Assembly: GCA_039105265.1 (NCBI GenBank)
Contig: JAPFFF010000002.1
Span: forward strand, 5,208,001-5,272,000
Length of the DNA stretch: 64,000 nucleotides
DNA from: Tritrichomonas musculus
Taxonomy: Eukaryota; Parabasalia; Tritrichomonadida; Tritrichomonadidae
Direction: 5' to 3'
Part shown: positions 18,384 through 28,600 of the stretch, one piece after another
Layout: the number at the start of each line of letters is the position of its first letter
How positions within the stretch are numbered: the stretch's first letter is position 1
The notes under the pieces: generated by a model
Told to the model about the DNA's origin: nothing
Databases searched by the model: none
The model's input: only the letters and a program-made list of their open reading frames with translations
Position numbers and translations under genes: made by a program

Positions 18384-19241
18384 ATGAAACCAACACAATT
18401 CTATTATCGTTCTGATTCTAGTGATTATGAAGATGATGTAATAATGATGCCACAGCCTTTTAATATTGATGCTGCTATGTCTGCTGCATATAAACGTAAT
18501 GAAGGAAAAATAATGTCTGAATCAATACGGCCAATTGCTGTTGATATCTATTCATGGTATAATTCTCTCAATATTCTGGTTGGTCCTCAAGGTAAAGGAA
18601 AGACACATGTAATGCTACGTGACATCATTCAAATATCTCGTTTACCTAAAGAAAACAGCTTTCATTTAATAGTTTATATCAGCAAGAATGGTAGTATTAA
18701 TGACTCTACTTTTGAAGCACAGCAAGAATTGATTCAATTACCTATTCATGTTGTTTCTGATGCTAATGCTGAAAAATATTTGAAAGAACTTGATTTGTGG
18801 AAAGAATTGTATGATCGGTATAGTACAACTCCACGAATAACAATAGATAATGACAAACTTCAACAAATGTTTGAGTTCCTGCGTATTAACAAACTCGGTA
18901 AACCAAATCAGCCATTGAACACTATCATTCTTTGCGAAGATTTTGTTAGGAGTAAGCTATTGAAATCATCATATTTTACCAACTACATTACACAACTACG
19001 TCATAAACATTCAATAGTTTACATAAATGTACAATTCTTCAAGTCAATACCAACTGACTACAAAAATAATGCAACAACTTTCTTCATCTTCTCTGGGTTC
19101 TCTCGCCAAAAGATGCAATATATTTATCAACAAGTTCCAATGCCAGTTGAATTTGAAGAATTATGGCATTATTACATGAAGATGAGGAATCATGACTTTA
19201 TTTTGATCAATGTTCGTACAAGTAATATTAGCTTTATATAA
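18384..19241 (+). CDS. DNA-packaging ATPase (A32/FtsK-HerA type) of the Polinton
   Basis: A 285-residue ATPase. A P-loop (LVGPQGKGKTHVML) is near residue 70 and a Walker B-like strand (LNTIILCEDF) near 185, followed by TQLRHKHSIVYINVQFFKSI, which fits the sensor strand of the A32/HerA family. Length and layout match Polinton and large DNA virus packaging ATPases, which pump DNA into a preformed capsid. The end overlaps the convergent 19234 gene by eight bases. Together with the capsid gene it marks this element as of virus-like type. Confidence 0.9.
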   Translation: MKPTQFYYRSDSSDYEDDVIMMPQPFNIDAAMSAAYKRNEGKIMSESIRPIAVDIYSWYNSLNILVGPQGKGKTHVMLRDIIQISRLPKENSFHLIVYISKNGSINDSTFEAQQELIQLPIHVVSDANAEKYLKELDLWKELYDRYSTTPRITIDNDKLQQMFEFLRINKLGKPNQPLNTIILCEDFVRSKLLKSSYFTNYITQLRHKHSIVYINVQFFKSIPTDYKNNATTFFIFSGFSRQKMQYIYQQVPMPVEFEELWHYYMKMRNHDFILINVRTSNISFI

Positions 19242-19683
19242 TTAAATCTTGATGCTTTCCTACAAATAATTCTGGTTCAGGTACATTATATTTTTGTCTT
19301 AGTTCTTTAATTTTGTTTCTTGTAGACATACTTGTTCTCTCTAAACTGTAATTATAATAATCATTTCCTTTGTATTCTTGTGGTTCTGTATTACCATTTA
19401 TGAAGAATTCTTGGTTCTTCATCGAAAGCCTTCTTCGTAAGTTTGTGGTAATTGTTATGTTCTCTAATCCTATTTCTGTGATCTTATCAGGATAAATCGT
19501 CATAGTTTCACTAATATTGTTCTTAAGACTTATGTACAATACTTTTGCACGAAAACTGTTTGTATTCATCATTAGAGGAAACTTTTCACATAATATTGAG
19601 AAATCACAATTACGATACTTTTCTGGCTCCGGTAATACAGATATGAGGGTGTTTATATAATCATAGACCTTTGGTGCTTTCAT
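19234..19683 (-). CDS. Small Polinton protein, unknown function
   Basis: A 149-residue protein; the ATG at 19683 (MKAPKVYDYINTLI) is preferred to one at 19716, which would add only eleven hydrophobic residues from an AT-rich leader. The middle looks beta-rich (FRAKVLYISLKNNISETMTI, GLENITITTNLRRRLSM) and the C-terminal 30 residues are basic and helical. Convergent with the ATPase. No family was recognised. Confidence 0.5.
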   Translation of the reverse strand: MKAPKVYDYINTLISVLPEPEKYRNCDFSILCEKFPLMMNTNSFRAKVLYISLKNNISETMTIYPDKITEIGLENITITTNLRRRLSMKNQEFFINGNTEPQEYKGNDYYNYSLERTSMSTRNKIKELRQKYNVPEPELFVGKHQDLII

Positions 19684-19737
19684 GTTTTGTGAAATGTGAA
19701 TAAAAAATAAATACAAAAATAATAATTGCTTTTTTAA

Positions 19738-20136
19738 TTAAATTTCCTGGACCTTATCAGTGTTTGGATTGAATTCATTCATGCATTTCTTTCCTTCATC
19801 AGCGTATTTAAAGAATTCCCATACCTCATCGTAAAACTTCTTTGGAAAGTGATAAGGCATACCATAATCATTGTAATCACCAGTAAGCTCATCAATATAG
19901 TAATCAAATATTTCTCCATACTCACGAAAAGCAGCATTTTCATCATGAAAAGATATGTATAAGTGATTCTGTTCTCTGAATATATCCATTTGTGCGTCTA
20001 TAATAAAGGGTTCAACAACATCAATAGCATCACGGTCACCATCAATGACTTTATCACAAATGTCAGCAAAAAGGTCGTACATAGGTGTTTTATATGTACG
20101 GAGTTGTTTAGCAGCATAATTAGCAAAGGCTTCCAT
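19738..20136 (-). CDS. Small acidic Polinton protein, last gene before the terminus
   Basis: A 132-residue, acidic and aromatic protein (many D, E, Y, F), with a helical N-terminus (MEAFANYAAKQLRTYKTPMY), DAIDVVEPFIIDAQMDIF in the middle, and FDYYIDELTGDYNDYGMPYH near residue 80. It transcribes away from the right terminus of the element, so its promoter must lie in the terminal sequence. Small acidic proteins at element ends are sometimes DNA mimics or regulators, but nothing here proves that. Confidence 0.5.
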   Translation of the reverse strand: MEAFANYAAKQLRTYKTPMYDLFADICDKVIDGDRDAIDVVEPFIIDAQMDIFREQNHLYISFHDENAAFREYGEIFDYYIDELTGDYNDYGMPYHFPKKFYDEVWEFFKYADEGKKCMNEFNPNTDKVQEI

Positions 20137-21180
20137 TATATGTAGTGGAAATAAAAAATAAAAAAATTTTTAAAAAATATAATTTTTGAAAAATTGTAAA
20201 AACTTAGTTATCCTATCAAAACATAATGAGTTGATAAAGGGTTCCAGAAAATTATTCAAATGTATAGGTTAGTAATGGAAACACGGGTAAAAACAATAAC
20301 AAGTACACATACCTGATTTTTTATACCTGAGCTTGTTGGCTTGCAAGGTATGCTGGGCAAGGTACGAGTAAAATTATTAGATGGTCATCCCGCACAGACC
20401 ATTACTACTCAGCTTCACCGTGAACGTTCTCTTCATAACGGATTCGTTCATCCGATTTGGTTGTAGTTTAACCAGTATAAATATTCATTAACGATTCAAT
20501 AAATAGTTTACTCTCACTTGGAGTCTGAGCTTGATAGACATCACCTATATTCAATAATGATTGTTTCAACATATCATTTATCAAGTTGAAATTCGCAATA
20601 AAATATAAATGGTAGAGTCTTATATTAATCATTCTATCTCTTCTTGAGTCGGTTTTGAGTAATCCATAACTAAATCTATTTTATGTTGTACATCCATTTA
20701 ATTGAATCGAAAGTTCCATTTTTCGATCTTTTTATTGATTAACACTAAACGAATGATGTTAGTGATTAATTCTAGCTATGAACCTATTTCAACATCACTC
20801 ACATATGAGTCTGTTAAAGAGATTATTAAGGTCGTCACCGTCATCGATGCTATGATAGTTGATGGAATTGTCGATATAGAATTCCCTATTGTAGTTCTTA
20901 CCTTTCATTGACTCAGCTGATGTTATTGATGGATCATTCAAGATGGTCATCTATGATTGATTTGACAGTGTGGCTAATTATATTTCAGTCATAATATGAT
21001 TATTACGAGTATCTAGTAAAAATACGTTTGAAGCGAAAGTAAGTTAGTTTTACGGTTTACTGAGAGTGACTACCTTTTAGACTATCATAATGGATTATGA
21101 ATGTCGAAAGTAGCTAATTCATGCAAAAGACTGAGAGAAGAATACCTAATATCAGTAAAATAGTTTAGCATAACTACTAT
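20137..21180. repeat. Non-coding terminal region of the Polinton (candidate right inverted terminal repeat)
   Basis: About 1 kb without a convincing gene but more mixed in composition than the host spacers. It holds several short self-complementary words (for example GGTTGTAGTTTAACC near 20,459 and paired CGGATTCG/CATCCG near 20,440). Polintons end in long inverted repeats, so this is most likely the right one; its partner would be left of the window. The exact end cannot be fixed without the other copy. A 69-codon frame at 20,702 looks accidental. Confidence 0.5.
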
Positions 21181-22171
21181 AAATCGTTTTCAGAAATTTT
21201 TCACCTACTCAAAACTATTATTTTATATTTTTCTCTTTGTAAATAATTTTTCATTTAGATGTAACATATATTCTCATTTTTTATTATTTTAAATTCATTA
21301 TAAACTAATATATTTTTATTAATAAAAAAAAAAAAAATATGATTATTAGAAGTATTCAAATTTCAATACTTTATTTTTTTATTTTTTAAATACTTTTATT
21401 TCATTCTATTAATATTCATAATACCAGAATTATGTTGCTTTTGATTTTATTTCTATTATCTTAAATATATTTTCAAAAATATTTAAAAAACAAAAAAAGC
21501 ATGAAATTATATTTCTTAGAAATAACTACTCTTTTGCGCAATTATACCAAGAAAAGCTAATCAGCTAACATTCATCAATAAATTAGTTATCTCTAAATTA
21601 ATTTAGATATTTGTAGTTTGATATAAATGTAAAATAACTAAATTGGGTTTTTTATAATTGAAATAAAAATTTTCATTCGTGGCGATGTTTTCAAATAACC
21701 CACCTAAAAATTTGAGCAATTTTATTCAAACAAAACTGTGAATAATTCAATTGAATAAACGAACGTTTTTAATATTTTTGAAAGTGATCATAAATATAAT
21801 GATAATAATAATAATAATAATAAAAACAAAATTTGACGAATTTTAATAAAAGAAGTTTTTTTTTTCTTTTTCAAAATATTGAATGTTATCAAATTTGAAT
21901 ATAACATAAACAACATATTATTTATAATTTCTTCCTAAAAATAAAAATAATACATATAGTTTATAAATTATACAGGTTTAAATCTATTTTTAAAATAGTT
22001 TAATGTGTTTTTATTTAATTAATATCATTCATAATAAAAAGAAAAAATGAAATCATTTTTTTAGAACTTTTGATTATTTTAGAACTTTTTCTGAATTTTT
22101 ATTCATTTAATCCCAAAAGCTAAATTTTTTTGATTGGTAATTTTCAAAAAATTGAAGATTAACTAAATAAA
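21181..22171. other. Host spacer, extremely AT-rich, no gene
   Basis: Almost pure A and T with homopolymer runs and a short ATA/ATT microsatellite at about 21,790-21,825. No open frame or RNA gene was recognised. It separates the Polinton end from an intact host kinase gene, so the element sits in intergenic DNA. Confidence 0.7.
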
Positions 22172-23725
22172 ATGCGTAAAATTACCCAATCTCTTCATCC
22201 AATTCCAGAAAATCACCTTAAAGTTCATGACTACATGATTGGTGATGTTATTGGCCAAGGATCATTTGGCCAGATTCGAGTTGCTTTTCATTATCGTTCT
22301 CGCATTCCGTTTGCAGTTAAAATTATTTCAAAATCTCAGTTGATGCAATCAAGAAATGCAAAACAAATTCTATTTAACGAAACAGTTCTCGCTCCACTAA
22401 TTGACCATCCATCAATTATAAAAATTGTTGAAATTGCCGATTCACGTTCACAGATATTTCAATTTATGCGTTTAGCCGAAAATGGAGATCTGTTAAGACT
22501 TCTTCGTACAACTCCGCTTGAGCAAAAGTTCGCAATCCGAATTATAGATCAGATTCTTTCAGCAGTTGAATATCTTCATGCAAATGGAATTGCTCATCGC
22601 GATATAAAACTTGAAAATATATTAATTTCAAAGAGAGCTGGCGCAAAACTCTGTGATTTCGGATTATCAACAATAACTTTTGATGGAAAAGTTACTGGAA
22701 ATTGTGGGAGCATAGAATATGCAGCACCAGAAGCAATAAATCAACCTCAATATGATGGATTTAAGGCAGATATTTGGAGTCTAGGAGTTGTTTTTTATGC
22801 CATTTTCACTCGTAAATTACCATTTCAAAGTCAAGGTAGTAAAAACAATGCCAATTATTTTGAACAGTATAATTATAATTCTCCTATTGATATGACTTTT
22901 GTTCCGAAAAATATGCAACCTTTAATTTGCAAAATGCTTTCTATTGATCCTAACGAAAGACCATCAGCGACAGAAATGCGTTCTTATCCACCTATAGCTG
23001 CATTATACTCATCACAATTACCAAGAAAAGAACCTTTATCTATGCTTCAACCTCCAGATCTTTCAAATGATCCTGAATCCAGTTTTACAATGATTTCGAT
23101 ACTTAGTCAAGTTCTTCATGTACCTCATCAAACAGTTATTGCAAGACTTAATGAACCAACAATGAACAGACCAAAGCTACTTTACACACTTTTCAAGAAA
23201 TCAAGGCAAAATATGAATTTTGACTTTAATTCTCACACAGATGATGGAAAACTCCATTGCTTAATGACATCAAATACATCAGCAAGTACCTTGAATAGTA
23301 TTCAAAAACCATTAACATTTAATAATTATAAAACTAATAACACTACTATTAATTGTAGCAATTATAACGATAACACCAATTGCACAGATTTAAATAGTAA
23401 AGATAATGAAGACAAAAACGACGATGGAAAAGATGAAATTTCTAAAGTTTTCCCTTCAAATGCGTTTACAATTTACGATACGATGCATTCTTTTTTGATG
23501 AAAAACAAGGCTTGCATATCTTCGCCTATTTCATCAACTCCAATGATTATGCTTCGACAAGAAGGTGGAGGCGATATTCGATTACCATTTTACTGTCGAG
23601 ATAAAAACCCTAATGAAAATAGTGCAATATTAAAATTGTACACAGAGCCTTCATCGATGGAGCTTTCGGCTAAGATAATGGAACATATGGAAAAATGCTT
23701 ACTTACACCTTCCGTTTCATCTTAA
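22172..23725 (+). CDS. Ser/Thr protein kinase, CAMK/CAMKL (AMPK-like) group
   Basis: A 517-residue protein kinase. The catalytic domain spans ~residues 20-275: glycine loop (IGQGSFGQIRVA), VAIK-type lysine (FAVKII), catalytic loop (HRDIKLENIL), DFG (LCDFGLST), activation segment (TGNCGSIEYAAPEA, where APE is intact) and DIWSLGVVFYAIF. The pattern fits the CAMKL/AMPK-related group common in trichomonads. The C-terminal ~240 residues are low complexity with an asparagine/threonine-rich stretch near 390-425 and a short hydrophilic end; no UBA or KA1 domain was recognised. All catalytic residues are present, so it should be active. Start: first ATG in frame after an AT-rich leader. Confidence 0.93.
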   Translation: MRKITQSLHPIPENHLKVHDYMIGDVIGQGSFGQIRVAFHYRSRIPFAVKIISKSQLMQSRNAKQILFNETVLAPLIDHPSIIKIVEIADSRSQIFQFMRLAENGDLLRLLRTTPLEQKFAIRIIDQILSAVEYLHANGIAHRDIKLENILISKRAGAKLCDFGLSTITFDGKVTGNCGSIEYAAPEAINQPQYDGFKADIWSLGVVFYAIFTRKLPFQSQGSKNNANYFEQYNYNSPIDMTFVPKNMQPLICKMLSIDPNERPSATEMRSYPPIAALYSSQLPRKEPLSMLQPPDLSNDPESSFTMISILSQVLHVPHQTVIARLNEPTMNRPKLLYTLFKKSRQNMNFDFNSHTDDGKLHCLMTSNTSASTLNSIQKPLTFNNYKTNNTTINCSNYNDNTNCTDLNSKDNEDKNDDGKDEISKVFPSNAFTIYDTMHSFLMKNKACISSPISSTPMIMLRQEGGGDIRLPFYCRDKNPNENSAILKLYTEPSSMELSAKIMEHMEKCLLTPSVSS

Positions 23726-23806
23726 TTACATTATGTTTATTTTTGCTATATATTAATATGTTGTTATAAAAACTGTTCGATTATATTTTTATTTTCTCTT
23801 TCTTAT

Positions 23807-25267
23807 ATGTACTCTTTTTCTGTTTTAATTTGGTCAAGCAACATCAGAATTATGTTTTTTATTTTTTCGTATTTTGCATCATGCTCGCACTATAGTCTTC
23901 AACCACCATTTAACTTTACAAATGAATCATTGCCAGAAATTGGAAATTGGACGCTTCGAGATTCAGCTACCAATATGAAAAAATTCATAAGACTAACTCC
24001 TAATTACCAATATATACAAGGCGGAATATGCGAACGTGTTCCAATGTATTCATCAGATTGGTCATTTGAAGCCAATTTATCTACAGGATCAAAATATGGT
24101 GGAGTTGGATTTTCTTTTTTCTATTCATCCACTATATGTGCAAATAATGTTTTTAATTTCAATGGATTGGCCGTATGGATTAATACAACAAACATATATG
24201 ATGATGGGCACGAGGTATATCTTTTAAATTCTACAGGAAACTTGAACCAAGTAACAAAAGGATTAGAACCAATTTGTAAAATTCAGCCACAAACTACACC
24301 TTTTCTTTTCCGGATTACCAAACGAGGCGAAAAAGTAATAGTCGATACAAAATTATCACTGGAACCCCCTCAATTCAAAATCAATGCCAGCAAATCAATA
24401 AACGATGAAAAAAATTCTCAGAATTCCGTATATAAAAACTTAAATGGTACCTATATAAATGATGAAGGATACATCCTTTGCGCGTCGCAAAAAATCGAAA
24501 ACATAATTAGCAAAGGCTATTTTTCTTTATTTGCAACAACACAAAAACTTTATGATACACATGACGTTCATTCAATCAATGTTTCTTTATTAAGTTCCTA
24601 CAATGAACCAGAAAATGATAATTCTTCGGTTGTAAATAGAAAGTACCTTGATAAATATTATATATTCCGTAAGCAATTAAAATCTTTGAGACGAATGAAA
24701 ATGCCAACAATGATGAAGTACGTTAATATTTCAAAAAAATCAAATTATGAGCTTGATCCTTCTTTAAACTCAATCAAATTAAACGAAACTGATGAAGAAA
24801 ACTTATACAAAGATTCATTCCCAATTATCAAAGAATCAATTGAACGAGCAAGTTCAACAGTTACAGCTTTACAAATTAAAAAATTCCTCTCGCCAATTAT
24901 CCGAAATCAACTGCAAAAATCAACATCAATTATTGATGAGGCTGTAGACATGCTGCCAGAAGTTAAAGAATTACTGAAAGACATTTGGAATGAATGCGAA
25001 TTATCAATGACAGAAATTGCAGCAAATATCTCAATTCAAATGGAGAAAATTGAACAAGAAGCAACAGAATACGCAAAAAGTTTGATGGGAGCTGATCGAT
25101 ACTCATCTGAAGTTTTTTTAAATGTGATTAAAAATTCATATGGCGATGTAAACGATTCTCCTATTCAATATGTTTTGGCAACAATATGTGCTGTTGAGCT
25201 AGTTGCCTATATAATCTTCTTCATTTATAAGAGAAAGAAAACAATGAACTTTAAGAAGATAAGCTAG
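23807..25267 (+). CDS. L-type lectin, ERGIC-53/VIP36-like cargo receptor with KKxx tail
   Basis: A type I membrane protein of 486 residues. An N-terminal hydrophobic signal is followed by a legume-lectin-like domain (~30-225), with FNFTNESLPEIGNWTLRDSA at its start and GGVGFSFFYSS and NGLAVWINTTN strands as in ERGIC-53 family members. The middle is helical and probably coiled (330-450), one transmembrane helix follows (YVLATICAVELVAYIIFFIY), and the tail ends KKIS, a KKxx ER-retrieval signal like the one closing mammalian ERGIC-53. Known role of the family: sorting glycoproteins between ER and Golgi. A second ATG at 23852 gives a shorter signal peptide and may be the real start. An acidic residue usual in the calcium site appears to be asparagine here. 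Confidence 0.82.
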   Translation: MYSFSVLIWSSNIRIMFFIFSYFASCSHYSLQPPFNFTNESLPEIGNWTLRDSATNMKKFIRLTPNYQYIQGGICERVPMYSSDWSFEANLSTGSKYGGVGFSFFYSSTICANNVFNFNGLAVWINTTNIYDDGHEVYLLNSTGNLNQVTKGLEPICKIQPQTTPFLFRITKRGEKVIVDTKLSLEPPQFKINASKSINDEKNSQNSVYKNLNGTYINDEGYILCASQKIENIISKGYFSLFATTQKLYDTHDVHSINVSLLSSYNEPENDNSSVVNRKYLDKYYIFRKQLKSLRRMKMPTMMKYVNISKKSNYELDPSLNSIKLNETDEENLYKDSFPIIKESIERASSTVTALQIKKFLSPIIRNQLQKSTSIIDEAVDMLPEVKELLKDIWNECELSMTEIAANISIQMEKIEQEATEYAKSLMGADRYSSEVFLNVIKNSYGDVNDSPIQYVLATICAVELVAYIIFFIYKRKKTMNFKKIS

Positions 25268-25697
25268 AAATATGAATTATATATATATATATATATTACT
25301 TTTAATTATTTGTAATAAAAAGTTAAAATAATTTGATTTATAAAATTTGGATTCTATTTTTTAAGGTTGATTAAATCAAAGATTTTGATATCAGCTTAAA
25401 TATAATAAAATATTTTTAAAGAATAAAATTAAATTCATCATTATTTCTTTTTCTTTTTTCCTTTTTAACAAGATAGTTTTATTTTGACAAGAAAGATGTA
25501 CAACAGCTAAAATAACGTGTTTTTAAATATTTTGATTTAATTTTTTCACATGATTAAAAGATTAATTTTGGAGTAAATATTATAATTTTGGAGTAAATAT
25601 TATAATTTTGTTGTTGTACTTCTGACAAGAAAAATTTATAGAGGCCAAATATTCACAGAAAAAAACATTTACTCCATTTTTACATCCTTATATTCAG
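25268..25697. other. AT-rich spacer with short tandem repeats
   Basis: Holds a (TA)n run at about 25,278-25,297 and two tandem copies of a 20-base unit (ATTTTGGAGTAAATATTATA) at 25,565-25,604 followed by a partial third. A CCATT sequence at 25,674-25,678, about 20 bases before the ATG at 25,698, matches the trichomonad initiator pattern YCAYW. No gene was seen. Confidence 0.6.
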
Positions 25698-28600
25698 ATG
25701 ATAAAAAATTTATATTATAACATTTCTGATCCTCATATAAGTGGTAGCTTAAATATTGATTTAAGCAAATGCAAAAATTTCCTTAACCTTAAAAAAGAAA
25801 TAGCATCTCAACTTAACGTAGAAAGTTGGCAATTAGATATTACAAATTTGCCAGAAAACATTAATATTGAAGCCATTCGTAACTTTTCAACTTTAGAAAT
25901 AAAGGTGTTTTACTCGAAAGATATTACTTTTAGTTTACTAGATGGAAAGCAAATCAAAGTTAAAGATTCTTATAAAATGAGATTCAGTGACGTTTTTAAA
26001 TATTTCGAGCAAAATGGAATTTATTATTCAAATTCAATCATCAGTAATAATTTAGAAATGTTTGCCAATGGAAGACAACTTTTAAACAACGGTTATCCTT
26101 TTTTTGGGTTAACATCTAGATCAATAGTTGAAGTCCGATTGAAAAGAGAATTCATCATAATGAAATATGAACAAAATAAATTTATCTTTTCAGAAAGCGA
26201 TAAATCATATGAGGCTTATCAAATTATTTTTGAATCATTTGGCGGGGAAGTTTCAAAAGATTTTATAATAATTATAAACGAATATTCTAATGAAAAAGTT
26301 GGCCAATATGATCGACTAAAGAGTGGTGAAAAATACAAAATCAAAATTGAACATCAATTCAATTTTCAAAATAAAAGTAATGAAAAAGATAAACTGACAT
26401 TGCAAATGGATTTTTTCTCCACAGTTTCAGATGCACAACAAATATTATCCGAAATATTTACTGATGATAGTCCAATTCAAGCAGAATGCATTGATATATA
26501 TGACCAATTTTCACAATATACTACAGACGATAAAAAACATTTAAAAGACATTATTAATTATCAAAAATGCATCATTTTTGAGATCAATAAGTACAAAATA
26601 TCATCAAGAACACATAAAACTGATTTAAAATGCAAAACCTTTTATTATCACATAAAAGATCCATTCATTTGCAAGCAATTCAAAATTGACCTAAATAAGT
26701 GCCAAACCCTTTATGACCTTAGGTCTGAAATCGCTTCTAAACTTAAAATAAATGAATATAAAGTTAAAATCATAAATCCTCCCTTTTCGAAAGAAGTTAA
26801 GAATATTAGTGATTATTATAATTTCGAATTGGATATTTCATGTTGTAAAGATGTAAAATTTGAATTTCAGGATGGAAGACAAATCGAAGTTAAAGATTCT
26901 TACAAAATGAGATTCAATGACGTTTTTAAATATTTTAAACGAAAAGGAATTCATTATTCATATTCATGCATTAATAATATTATTAAAATGTTTTCCAATG
27001 GAAAGCAACTTTTAAAAGACGGTTATCCTTTTTTTGGATTATCAAGTGAAACAATAGTTGAAGTCCGATTAAAAGGAGAATTCATCATAATGGAATATGG
27101 ACAAAATAAATTTATATTTTCAGAAAACGAAGAATTAGATGAAGCTAAACAACTTATTCTTGAATCATTTGACAGAAAAGTTCCAAAAGAATTGATAGCA
27201 ATTATAAATGAATATTCTAATGAAAAAGTTGGCCAATATGATCGACTAAAGAGTGGTGAAAAATACAAAATCAAAATTGAACATCAATTCAAATTTCAAA
27301 ATAAAAGTAATGAAAAAGATCAACTGACATTACAAATGGATTTTTTCTCCACAGTTTCAGATGCACAATTTATTATATCAGATATCTTTTCTGATGAAAA
27401 TAAAATTCTCCCAAAAAATGTTATCATTAAAAATGAAAATTCGGCACCAATATCAGAAGTGAATTTGCCATTAGTAGATATTAGAAATTACCAAAATTGC
27501 ATTTATTTCAGTGTTAATCAAAGTAAAACTTCATTAGAAACTTCTGAAGCAAGTGTTAATGACAAGATTTTATATTATAATATAATGGAACCAAACATAA
27601 TAAAGCGATTCAAGGTTGACCCAAAAAAGTATAATAGTACCTATAAATTAAAACATTTTATAGAATCTTTGCTTAAATTTAAATGCAATGCATTAGAAAT
27701 CACAAATCTTAATAATAACATAAATGTTGCAGATATTTATGAATATTCTTGTTTGAAATTGAAAGTCAGTTATCACCTAAATATTATTTTTCAGAATCCA
27801 AATAGAATACGAATTGAAGTTAAAGATTCTTATAAAATGAAGTTCAATGATGTTTTCAAAATCTTTAGACAAAAAGGCTTATATTATTCAAAATCTTGTA
27901 TGGACAATTTAGAAATGTTCAATGAAGGAAAATTGCTTCCTCGCGAAAGTTATCCTTTTTTAGGTATTACCAATCAATTTGTTGAAGTTCATCTTCAAGA
28001 GAAATTCATTATAATTGAATATGAAAAAAATAAATTTATATTTTCAGAGAATGATAAATCAGATGAAGCTTATCAACTTATTTTTGAATCATTTGGAGAA
28101 AAAATACCAAAGAAATTAATAGCAATTACAAATGAAGAATCACATGAAAAGATATCAAATAGATATCAATTACAAAGTGATGAAAAATACAAAATTGAAA
28201 TAGAATGCCAATTTAAATTCCAAAATAATGATAACGATAATGAACGATTAACTTTACGAATGAAATATTTCTCCACAATTTCAGATGCCCAACAAATACT
28301 ATCAGATATCTTTTCTGATGAATTTGAAATTCGGCCGCATAATGTTATTATATATGATACATATTTTAAACAAATCACAAATCAAAAAATGTCATTATTG
28401 GACATTCAAAATTATAAAGGATATATTCTTTTCTCTATTTATCAAAATAAAAAATCATCAAAAAGGTATGAAGAAAATTCTGAACATAAAATCTTTTATT
28501 ATCATATAAATTGCCCATACATATATAAACGATTCAAAATTGATCCCAAAAAGTGCAAAACCCTTGAAGATCTTGTATATGTAATTTTATCTAAGCTTAA

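Larger units (their letters stand above)
1..21180. mobile_element. Polinton/Maverick DNA element, right-hand part
   Basis: This region carries the hallmark Polinton genes: protein-primed DNA polymerase B, retroviral-type integrase, double-jelly-roll major capsid protein and A32/FtsK-type packaging ATPase, plus many small ORFs on both strands with short spacers. The left end is outside the window because the polymerase frame is already open at base 1. The right end is not fixed; non-coding sequence of terminal-repeat character runs to about 21,180, after which composition becomes the AT-rich host spacer. Most genes are long and open, so the copy looks young. It has roughly three breaks in total. 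The adenovirus-type cysteine protease was not recognised and may be further left. Family assignment is confident; the boundaries are estimates. Confidence 0.93.

Noticed and set aside
20702-20911. 69-codon frame in the Polinton terminal region
   Set aside because: No start context or domain was seen, and it sits in the candidate terminal repeat; most likely accidental.
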